The notes under the pieces were generated by a model that saw nothing but the letters and a program-made list of their open reading frames with translations, was not told the origin of the DNA and did not search any database. A stretch of 8,521 nt of DNA, taken from contig PWMZ01000046.1 in assembly GCA_003559065.1 (NCBI GenBank), forward strand, positions 1 to 8,521, given 5' to 3'. The position numbers were made by a program, and so were the translations under genes. This DNA is from Candidatus Nealsoniibacteriota bacterium (lineage in GTDB: Bacteria; Patescibacteriota; Minisyncoccia; Minisyncoccales; GWA2-38-27). Positions 1-6,399 of the stretch are shown in pieces (position 1 is the stretch's first letter; each line of letters starts with the position of its first letter).

Positions 1-1043
1 GTATCATCGGGAGCTATGGGAGTAGTGTACCAATCCCCTATTAAGATGTTTTTCTTCCAGAATTTTTTAATAACTTGATGAGCTTGAGGGTGAACAACTG
101 GAAACCTTAAATAGTTCCCTTCTTTCAAAGGTAAATTTAATTCTTTAGAATAAATGCTAGCTATCTTTTTTCTGTGTCGAGAAAACTTATTAAGTTTTTC
201 AAATTGATGACAAGCTAAACAGGCTAAGGCATTAGGTAGTTTTCCGGGAAAATAATTGGGTTTTAAGCCTTGTTTCTCCTTATCGGTAACTGCCTTTGAA
301 AGTAAGTGGGTTTTTTGAAAAATAATTAACAAGGGCTTTCCTAAAAATCGATAAAAAGGAATAATAAAAAGATTCATTAGCAAGGGATGTAAAAGTTGTT
401 GAAAAATCCAGAAATATGAAGGGTAACCAACTTTATCTATTTTTTCAACTAATTTTTCATCTCTAGTAATAACAGCTCCTCCGTAAACGGAAGAGATAAC
501 TTTGTCTCTGGAAAAAGAAAAAAAAGAAGCGTGACCAAAAGTACCCAATTTTTTTCCCTGATAACTTCCCCCTAAAGAATGAGCGCAATCTTCAATTAAA
601 ACCAAATTGTGTTTTTTAACTATTCTTTCTATTTCTTGCATATTACAAGGAAAACCAAAGGTATGCTGAATAATTAAAACCTTGGTTTTATTATTTATCT
701 TTTTTTCTAAGTCTTGGGTATTAATATTAAAATCATTATTAATATCTATATAAACAGGTTTTAAGTTATTCCATAAGATAGGATTAACTAAGGCTGTACA
801 AGTGAAAGCCTGTAATAAAACTTCGTCTTTTTCTTTCAAATCTAAGGCTTTTAATAAACAATACAAAGAAGACCTGCCACTGTTGTATAAAAAAACGTAA
901 GGAATATTAAAATATTCTTTTAAAATTTCTTTTAACTCTTTTTCTTTTTTTCCTTTTTTCCACTTCCAACACTGAAAAAGTAATTTGAAAGCTAAAAAAA
1001 TATCATCTTTTTCGGTATTGGGAGATATTGATATGGATATCAT
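1..1043 (-). CDS. DegT/DnrJ/EryC1/StrS-family PLP aminotransferase, partial (3' end outside window)
   Basis: I translated this frame by hand: it is open from ATG 1043 to the left edge, giving 347 residues with no stop. The fold is a type I PLP aminotransferase of the sugar-aminotransferase (DegT/ArnB/WecE) group. NSGRSSLYCLLKAL (about 53-66) is the cofactor phosphate-binding region. IEDCAHSLGGSY (from about 150) supplies D152 for the pyridine nitrogen and H155. SFSRDKVISSVYGG (176-189) carries the probable Schiff-base lysine K181. The family's usual GEGG is VYGG here. Residues about 206-265 form a long hydrophobic insertion before the segment equivalent to the GYNxRM motif. Family members usually aminate keto-sugars linked to UDP, dTDP or GDP; the substrate here is unknown. 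The start ATG overlaps the Mur ligase TGA (ATGA), implying translational coupling and a role in the envelope. The family call is firm; the substrate and any sugar role are inference. Confidence 0.88.
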   Translation of the reverse strand, partial: MISISISPNTEKDDIFLAFKLLFQCWKWKKGKKEKELKEILKEYFNIPYVFLYNSGRSSLYCLLKALDLKEKDEVLLQAFTCTALVNPILWNNLKPVYIDINNDFNINTQDLEKKINNKTKVLIIQHTFGFPCNMQEIERIVKKHNLVLIEDCAHSLGGSYQGKKLGTFGHASFFSFSRDKVISSVYGGAVITRDEKLVEKIDKVGYPSYFWIFQQLLHPLLMNLFIIPFYRFLGKPLLIIFQKTHLLSKAVTDKEKQGLKPNYFPGKLPNALACLACHQFEKLNKFSRHRKKIASIYSKELNLPLKEGNYLRFPVVHPQAHQVIKKFWKKNILIGDWYTTPIAPDD

Positions 1044-2566
1044 AATTTTTTAATAATACCTTTTTTAATTCTTCCTTCTATTAAAACGGTATCTTTTTTG
1101 GAACAAAAACTCTTAAGCTTTCTAGTAATTTTCTGGGAATCTTCAATCAAAACTGCTTTTTCCGAATTTAAATCTTCAAAATAATCAGGAGTGGTAATGA
1201 TAGCCAAATCACAAATTTTATCTATTTTTTTCCCTATTTTTTTATGGATTCTTCTAGCTTCCTTTCCTAATTCTATTAAACAAGGCATAACTATTACTCT
1301 TTTTTTGGGATAGAGCTTTAGGTAATTTAAATCAGCCATTACTCCGGTTGGATTAGCCGAATAAGAAGAGTCTATAATTTTAAAACCGTGGTTACTATCA
1401 AAAACCCTTATGCCGGTCATTTCAGGAACTATTTTGAAACAACCTTTTTTAATTTGATCCCAACTCATTCCTAGTTCTTTTGCTGAAGCTATAGCTAATA
1501 ATAAGTTAGAAAGATTGTGCTTACCGTAGGTTTTAACTTTAAATTCTTCTTTTTCGTTAACTTTGAAAGAAAGATATTTTTTACTAAGAGAAAAATCAGA
1601 AACCCAATAATCGCTTTTTTCTTTAATTAAACATAGTCTTTTTTCTTTCTTTGTTTCTTTGTATACTTGCAAGCATAATTTATCATCACCATTAAATAAA
1701 ACTAATTTCGCTTTATTAATTAATTCTTTTCCCCCTTCGGCCTCTATTAACTTTTCCATAGAACCAAATAGAGATAAATGTTGTTCGTTAATACCAGTAA
1801 CTATCCCTATTTCAGGTTTGACAATATCAGCTAATAATTCGATTCCCCCTTGATTGTAAGCCCCCATTTCACAGACAAAAATTTCATGACCCTCATTTAG
1901 CTCTTCTAAAATAGTTTGAGAGATACCCATTTCTGAATTTTTATGATTTTCAGTTTTTAAAACATTGAACTTTTCAGCTAAAATAGTGGCTAAGAATTCT
2001 TTTGTGGTGGTTTTACCATAACTTCCGGTAATGCCGATAACTTTTAGATTATGCTTTTCTCTTTTTAAAGTTGCCTCTTTAATGATTTTTTTTCTTTTCC
2101 AAATAGTTAGAGGTTGCAACGAAAAGATTAAAAGAGAAAATATTAAAGGAGAAAAAATATCAAAAGTTAAAATTAGAAATATTAAATTTTCAAAATAGTA
2201 TCTAATACTTAAGAATAAAAAAACAAAAATAAATAAAAATAAAATAAAACTTAAAAATATTGTTTTTTTAGTAAAAACGGGTTTTTTTAGTTTATCTTGA
2301 AAAAATTTATAACTAGTATTTAAAAACTCAATAAAGTATAAAAAGAAGAATAAATAAAAAGTTAAGGGAAAATTAATTAGAAACAAAAATAAAATAATTA
2401 TTTTTAGAATAATTAATTTGTTTAATAATAATGATTTTCCTTGTCTGGTTTTAAAATGAAACAAAAACCTCCCCAAATGATATTCTTTTAATTGAGCAAA
2501 ATAAAGATAAAATAAGGCGGACTTTGCTTCTTTAAAGGACCAAAAAATAGCAATTAAATAAATCAT
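1040..2566 (-). CDS. murF: MurF-type Mur ligase with an N-terminal membrane domain
   Basis: 508 residues. Residues 1-160 are very hydrophobic, with about four or five membrane segments (roughly 3-22, 50-66, 68-82, 102-120, 128-150). A basic linker and the Mur ligase core follow. The core shows the ATP P-loop GITGSYGKTTTKE (178-190, K185), CEMGAYNQGGI (232-242), GINEQH (258-263), YGKHNLSN (347-354), the C-terminal-domain arginine near 387, IIDSSYSANPTG (397-408) and IELGKEA (431-437). This pattern fits MurF, which adds D-Ala-D-Ala to the UDP-MurNAc-tripeptide. The usual MurF N-terminal UDP-binding domain is missing, its place taken by the membrane domain. The position of the normally carbamylated lysine appears to be E277. 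There are no MurT-like zinc cysteines. The ATG at 2566 overlaps the hydrolase TGA, which supports this start. A Mur ligase acting on a lipid-linked or other substrate is possible, so the symbol is less certain than the family. Confidence 0.82.
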   Translation of the reverse strand: MIYLIAIFWSFKEAKSALFYLYFAQLKEYHLGRFLFHFKTRQGKSLLLNKLIILKIIILFLFLINFPLTFYLFFFLYFIEFLNTSYKFFQDKLKKPVFTKKTIFLSFILFLFIFVFLFLSIRYYFENLIFLILTFDIFSPLIFSLLIFSLQPLTIWKRKKIIKEATLKREKHNLKVIGITGSYGKTTTKEFLATILAEKFNVLKTENHKNSEMGISQTILEELNEGHEIFVCEMGAYNQGGIELLADIVKPEIGIVTGINEQHLSLFGSMEKLIEAEGGKELINKAKLVLFNGDDKLCLQVYKETKKEKRLCLIKEKSDYWVSDFSLSKKYLSFKVNEKEEFKVKTYGKHNLSNLLLAIASAKELGMSWDQIKKGCFKIVPEMTGIRVFDSNHGFKIIDSSYSANPTGVMADLNYLKLYPKKRVIVMPCLIELGKEARRIHKKIGKKIDKICDLAIITTPDYFEDLNSEKAVLIEDSQKITRKLKSFCSKKDTVLIEGRIKKGIIKKL

Positions 2567-3249
2567 AGGTTTTCTAATATTTTTTCTACTAATAAATCCG
2601 GTTTTTCGATTTCTAAAGCATGGCCTCCGGGGATAATTTCTAGAACATCTTTTTTAATCTTGTCGGCCTGAAATAAAGGAGTTATTCTATCTTTTTTGCC
2701 CCAAATTAAAATAGTTTTAGAAAGAGGTTTCAAATGAGATAAATCTTGAGAAACTATGTTTTTTAAAGTTTCTCTCATAGTTCCATGATAATAGGGATAA
2801 TCACTCTTTAATCCTTTGTAGATAATTTTTTTTAAAAAAGGGGGACAAGGAACATTTAAAGAAAATAATTTTTTCTTGAAGGTTTTTTCTCTTACCAAAG
2901 AAGGGGCTACTAAAAACAGTTTTTTAACTTTATTTTCAGAATTATATTTGAAAGCCAAAGTTCCTCCGAAAGAATGACCCAAAAGATAAAAATCTTTTAA
3001 ACCAATTTTTTTAATAAATTCTTTCAAAAATTCATTGTAATTATTAATATCCCAACTTTCTTTTAGTTCCTGGGATTTTCCAAAACCGGGTAAGTCGATA
3101 GCTATTAATTGAAATTTAAAAGATAAAAGATTGATAACTTTTTCCCATTTTTGAGAAGAAGATCCCCAGCCGTGTAAAATTAAAAAAGGATCCCCTTTTC
3201 CTTTAATCAGATAATGAATGTTTAGTCCTTTAACTTGAGTTTTTGGCAT
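2563..3249 (-). CDS. Alpha/beta hydrolase, serine hydrolase type
   Basis: 228 residues from ATG 3249; a TTG directly before it (3252) could also start and would add one residue. The layout is a compact alpha/beta hydrolase: the oxyanion-hole loop HGWGSS (26-31), DLPGFGKS (52-59), the nucleophile elbow GHSFGG (91-96, Ser93), Asp187 in WGKKDRITP, and His210 in PGGHALEIEKP. The catalytic triad is therefore complete. The cap between about 118 and 175 is short and basic. There is no signal peptide, so it is probably cytosolic. The family covers esterases, lipases, peptidases and C-C hydrolases, and the sequence does not fix a substrate. The start lies 20 nt inside the end of serS, and the TGA overlaps the Mur ligase ATG. 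This makes the gene the first of three overlapping genes and suggests an envelope-related task, such as hydrolysing an ester or amide in a precursor. That role is inference. Confidence 0.88.
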   Translation of the reverse strand: MPKTQVKGLNIHYLIKGKGDPFLILHGWGSSSQKWEKVINLLSFKFQLIAIDLPGFGKSQELKESWDINNYNEFLKEFIKKIGLKDFYLLGHSFGGTLAFKYNSENKVKKLFLVAPSLVREKTFKKKLFSLNVPCPPFLKKIIYKGLKSDYPYYHGTMRETLKNIVSQDLSHLKPLSKTILIWGKKDRITPLFQADKIKKDVLEIIPGGHALEIEKPDLLVEKILENL

Positions 3250-4474
3250 CAATAGTTTTAAAGTTTAAATAAGGGTGGAGGGCCTTAGGTATTTTAACGC
3301 TACCGTCTTTTTGTTGAAATTGTTCTAAAATAGCAGGGATCAAACGGCTAGTAGCTAGGCCGGAACCGTTTAAAGTATGTAAAAACTTACTTTCCCCCTT
3401 TTCTTTGTATCTAACCTTTCCTCTTCTAGCTTGATAATCCAAAGCGTTAGAGACACTGCTTACTTCTTTGTAAATACCCATGCTAGGAATCCAAACTTCA
3501 ATATCAATAGTTTTAGCCATAGCCGAAGAAGCATCTTGAGCGGCCAAAAGAACCGATTGGAAATGAAGGCCCAAATCTTTTGTTAATTTTTCAGCATTAG
3601 CAACCAATTCATCAAAAGCCTCCCAGGATTTTTCGGGCAAGGTAAATTGAAACATTTCAATTTTATTGAATTGGTGTCCTCTTATCATCCCCCTTTCCTC
3701 CTTCCTATAAGAGCCTTTTTCCCTTCTAAAACAAGAAGAATAAGCGTAATATTTCAAAGGTAAATCTTCTTTCTTCAAAATTTCATCTCTATGGTAATTA
3801 GCTAACATCATTTCACTGGTGGCGTTTAAATAAAGATTGTCTTGAGTTAAAAATAGGTCATCTTTGAATTTGGGTAAGTGACCAGAAGTATAAGCTGATT
3901 TTTCGTTTAACAAATAAGGTAAAATTAAAAAAGTATAATTATTTTTTTTATGAAAATCAATAAAATAATTCAAAAGAGCCCACTCTAATAAGGCGCCTTC
4001 GTTTTTATAAACCCAAAAACCACTACCGGCAATTTTAGCTGCTCTTTTGTAATCAATAATATCTAGATCTTCTGCTAGCTGAACATGATCTTTAGGGGTA
4101 AAATCCGGTTTTTCCCCGAAAGTTTTAATAACCTGATTGTTTTCCTTATTCCCCGAGGGAACATCATCAGCCACAATATTAGGTAAAGCTAAAAGTTTTT
4201 CTTTCAAAGATTCTTCTATTTCTTTAATCTTTTTGTCGTAATCTTTAATTTTTTCACTTATTTTTCTTAATTTTTCAATGGATTTTTGATCCGGCTTTTC
4301 TTTGGATTCTTTATTTTTTTGAGCTTTCAAAGTTTCTACTTCGGTTATTAGTTTTTTTCTTTTATCATCTAAATTAATTAATTCATCCAAATTAAAATCT
4401 TTTTTTTCTATTCTTTTGAGTAAAGATTTTTCAATTTTTTCTTTTTCTTCTCTAATTTTATTAATATCTAACAT
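3230..4474 (-). CDS. serS: Serine--tRNA ligase (SerRS), cytoplasmic
   Basis: 414 residues, close to the usual bacterial length of about 420-430. It charges tRNA-Ser with serine through seryl-adenylate. Residues about 28-97 form the lysine/glutamate-rich antiparallel coiled coil that grips the tRNA-Ser long arm. The class II catalytic core follows: TSGHLPKF (196-203), the serine-binding TSE (219-221, usually T-A/S-E), motif 2 with CFRREKGSYRKEERGMIRGHQF (split here as CFRRE 248-252 and RGMIRGHQF 261-269), SSVSNALDYQARR (339-351) and motif 3 HTLNGSGLATSR (366-377). The C-terminus keeps the normal IPKALHPYL. The ATG follows the lysS TAA after a single base, so the two are co-transcribed and probably co-translated. 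No Shine-Dalgarno sequence or T-box leader is present; there is no room for one. The final 20 nt overlap the hydrolase gene. Nothing suggests loss of function. Confidence 0.97.
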   Translation of the reverse strand: MLDINKIREEKEKIEKSLLKRIEKKDFNLDELINLDDKRKKLITEVETLKAQKNKESKEKPDQKSIEKLRKISEKIKDYDKKIKEIEESLKEKLLALPNIVADDVPSGNKENNQVIKTFGEKPDFTPKDHVQLAEDLDIIDYKRAAKIAGSGFWVYKNEGALLEWALLNYFIDFHKKNNYTFLILPYLLNEKSAYTSGHLPKFKDDLFLTQDNLYLNATSEMMLANYHRDEILKKEDLPLKYYAYSSCFRREKGSYRKEERGMIRGHQFNKIEMFQFTLPEKSWEAFDELVANAEKLTKDLGLHFQSVLLAAQDASSAMAKTIDIEVWIPSMGIYKEVSSVSNALDYQARRGKVRYKEKGESKFLHTLNGSGLATSRLIPAILEQFQQKDGSVKIPKALHPYLNFKTIDAKNSS

Positions 4475-4475
4475 A

Positions 4476-5927
4476 TTATTTTTTAGGTCTCATTAAAGGA
4501 AAAATTTGACACTCTCTGACCGGTTTATCCATTAAAAAACTAAAAAGGCGTTCTGAAACTCCGTAACCGAAAGTCGGTGGCATACCGTATTCAAGAGCCT
4601 CTATAAAGTCGTTGTCAAACATTTGAGCTTCTTCGTCTCCTGCGTCTCTTAGTTTTTGTTGGGCTTTTAATCTTTCTGCTTGGTCAATAGGATCGTTCAA
4701 TTCACTGTAGCCGTTTCCCAGCTCGGAACCAGCAATGATTGGCTGAAATTTAAAGGCCATTTTAGGATTTTTTTCGTTTCTTTTAGCTAAAGGGGAAACC
4801 TCAACCGGTAAATTTATTAGAAAACCCGGTCCTTTAATTTTCTTTCGACAATGTTTCCATAAAGTATCGATCGCCCTTGTTTTATTAAATCCTTTTTTGT
4901 CGTATTTAATATCTAATTTTTTTAAAGCCTTTTTCATTTCTACAAAACTATCATCAAAGACATCTATTCCTGTATATTTACTGACCAAGGATCGGTAATC
5001 GTATTTTTCCCACTTTTGAGAAAGATCAACATCGAAGTTTTTAATCTTAAACTTTAAGGTACCAAAGGTCTTTTCGGCTACATATTTGTACAATTCTTCG
5101 ATTAGTTCCATTCCTTGTTCATGATCGGCATAAGCCCAGTAAAATTCCATCTGAGTGTAGTCTTGTAAGTGTTCCGCGTCCATACCTTCATTTCTAAACT
5201 GTCTTCCTATCTCAAAAGTTTTTTCAAAACCAGCTACCATTAATTTTTTCTGCCATAACTCTCCCATTGAAATGCGTAAGTAAACATCTATATCTAAAGC
5301 ATCATGGTGAGTAGCAAAGGGCTTAGCATCGGCTCCACCAGCTGTTGTTTCTAAAACAGGGGTTTCTACTTCTAAAAACCCTTTTTTAAGAAAAAAATCT
5401 CTCATTGAATTCCAAAAAACGGCTTTTTTTTCAATCATCTCTTTTACTTTCGGATTAAAAAGAATATCTAAATATCTTTTTCTTAATCTTTCCTCCGTTT
5501 CTTGTAAACCGTGCCATTTTTCCGGCAAAGGTAACAAAGACTTACTGAGTATTTTATAATCTTTGGCATTTAAAGATCTTTCTTCTCTTTTAGTAATAAA
5601 TAATTCGCCTTCTACCTCAATAAAATCACCGATATCAAAGTTATCAAGAAAAAACTGAAAACCCTTTTCACCAATACTATTTTGTCTTAGAAAGACCTGG
5701 ATTTTAGCACTACCGTCATAAATATCAAAAAAGATAGCCTTGCCGTGCTTTCTCAAGGCCATAATTCTACCTGCTAAAATCACCCTAGATAGCCTTTCAA
5801 AATTTTCCAGAACATCTTTTATTCTATGAGTTCTTTTACAAGAACTTGGATAAGCTAAAAGACCGGCTGATTTAATTGCTTTTAATTTTTTTAATCTTTC
5901 TTTTTTTATTTCGTCTATAGTGGCCAT
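4476..5927 (-). CDS. lysS: Lysine--tRNA ligase (LysRS), class II
   Basis: 483 residues (E. coli LysRS is 505). It charges tRNA-Lys with lysine. An N-terminal OB-fold anticodon-binding domain (about 49-112) is followed by the class II core. HGLQETEERLRKRYLD (139-154) and FLEVETPVLE (184-193, motif 1) come first. Then come GGADAKPFATHHDALD (197-212), motif 2 FEIGRQFRNEG (238-248), TQMEFYWAYAD (258-268), SELGNGYSELNDP (401-413) and motif 3 around GYGVSERLFSFLMDKP (454-469). N405, Y407 and E409 match the lysine-pocket N, F and E of the E. coli enzyme. Two local variants stand out: MGELWQKKLM (221-230) where most bacteria have APELYLKRL, and GVSER where GIDR is usual. Both look like lineage traits, with the ATP-binding arginine (R460) kept. 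The OB-fold argues against the EpmA/PoxA paralogue. The ATG lies 13 nt after the preceding gene; the gap sequence contains TAAAAT but no Shine-Dalgarno. Confidence 0.96.
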   Translation of the reverse strand: MATIDEIKKERLKKLKAIKSAGLLAYPSSCKRTHRIKDVLENFERLSRVILAGRIMALRKHGKAIFFDIYDGSAKIQVFLRQNSIGEKGFQFFLDNFDIGDFIEVEGELFITKREERSLNAKDYKILSKSLLPLPEKWHGLQETEERLRKRYLDILFNPKVKEMIEKKAVFWNSMRDFFLKKGFLEVETPVLETTAGGADAKPFATHHDALDIDVYLRISMGELWQKKLMVAGFEKTFEIGRQFRNEGMDAEHLQDYTQMEFYWAYADHEQGMELIEELYKYVAEKTFGTLKFKIKNFDVDLSQKWEKYDYRSLVSKYTGIDVFDDSFVEMKKALKKLDIKYDKKGFNKTRAIDTLWKHCRKKIKGPGFLINLPVEVSPLAKRNEKNPKMAFKFQPIIAGSELGNGYSELNDPIDQAERLKAQQKLRDAGDEEAQMFDNDFIEALEYGMPPTFGYGVSERLFSFLMDKPVRECQIFPLMRPKK

Positions 5928-5940
5928 ATGATATTTTAAT

Positions 5941-6399
5941 TTATTTTTTCTTTTCAGTCAAAGACTTATATTCTAAAAAAGCTCTAATAAACTTGCTAAT
6001 TCTGGTTAACAAAAATATTCCCAATATTTGAACTGTTAAAAGAGAAATATCGTGCAAAACCAAAGACGGTTTTCCGTCTATGGTATAGGCAAAGTAATCT
6101 CGGGAGAAAAAATTAATCACAAACAAAGAAAGAGTAATTCCTATCCAGATATAGACAAAGATTTCTCCCTGTTTTTCGATTTTCCTATGGCCAATAAATC
6201 TTATTAATTCTTTGTGAATGGAATATAAGACCAAGACTCCTAAATAAAAAATCTCTATTCTAGTTAAAGAAAAATAGCCCCGAGTGAAAAACTCGATTAA
6301 AAACATTAACATTACCAAAATAGTAATAACGTAACATATCTGATACAAATGCCTATTAATGATTGATTCTACTTTTTTAAATTCTTTTTGATGTTTCAT
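5941..6399 (-). CDS. Unknown four-helix membrane protein with an internal duplication
   Basis: 152 residues; I do not recognise the family. Four hydrophobic segments are visible at roughly 18-38, 46-66, 79-97 and 117-136, with a basic N-terminus (KHQKEFKKVE) and a basic C-terminal tail ending EKKK. Both ends are probably cytoplasmic. The halves look related: FLIEFFTRGYF (33-43) recurs as FVINFFSRDYF (93-103), 60 residues later. Each is followed by a second helix ending in basic residues plus F (KELIRF, SKFIRAF). The second half carries about 13 extra residues (TIDGKPSLVLHDI region). The fold recalls a voltage-sensor-like or ion-transport helical bundle only loosely, with no arginine ladder, so I assign no function. 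The ATG overlaps the murG TGA (ATGA) and lysS starts 13 nt downstream. Real coding is supported by this coupling and by reading-frame fit. A helper of lipid II synthesis is possible from context only. Confidence 0.8.
   Translation of the reverse strand: MKHQKEFKKVESIINRHLYQICYVITILVMLMFLIEFFTRGYFSLTRIEIFYLGVLVLYSIHKELIRFIGHRKIEKQGEIFVYIWIGITLSLFVINFFSRDYFAYTIDGKPSLVLHDISLLTVQILGIFLLTRISKFIRAFLEYKSLTEKKK
6059..6084 (-). other. Stable hairpin inside the unknown membrane-protein gene
   Basis: In the transcript, the arms ACCATAGACGG and CCGTCTTTGGT flank an AAAA loop. Ten of eleven positions pair, with one U-U mismatch. It lies in codons for TIDGKPSLV, within the stretch that makes the second half of this protein longer than the first. 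It is not followed by a proper T-run and sits mid-gene, so it is not an ordinary terminator. Whether it does anything is unknown. Confidence 0.4.

Noticed and set aside
1659..1853. Plus-strand open frame of 64 codons
   Set aside because: It lies entirely within the well-supported Mur ligase core on the other strand, resembles no known family and has no ribosome-binding site.
2215..2400. Low-complexity A/T-rich tract with repeated AAATAAAA units
   Set aside because: It codes for the Phe/Leu/Ile/Lys-rich membrane segments of the Mur ligase in an unbroken frame; there is no regular repeat period.
5928..5940. TAAAAT in the gap before lysS as a promoter
   Set aside because: There is no -35 and no extended -10; a six-base match to TATAAT is expected often in DNA of this composition.
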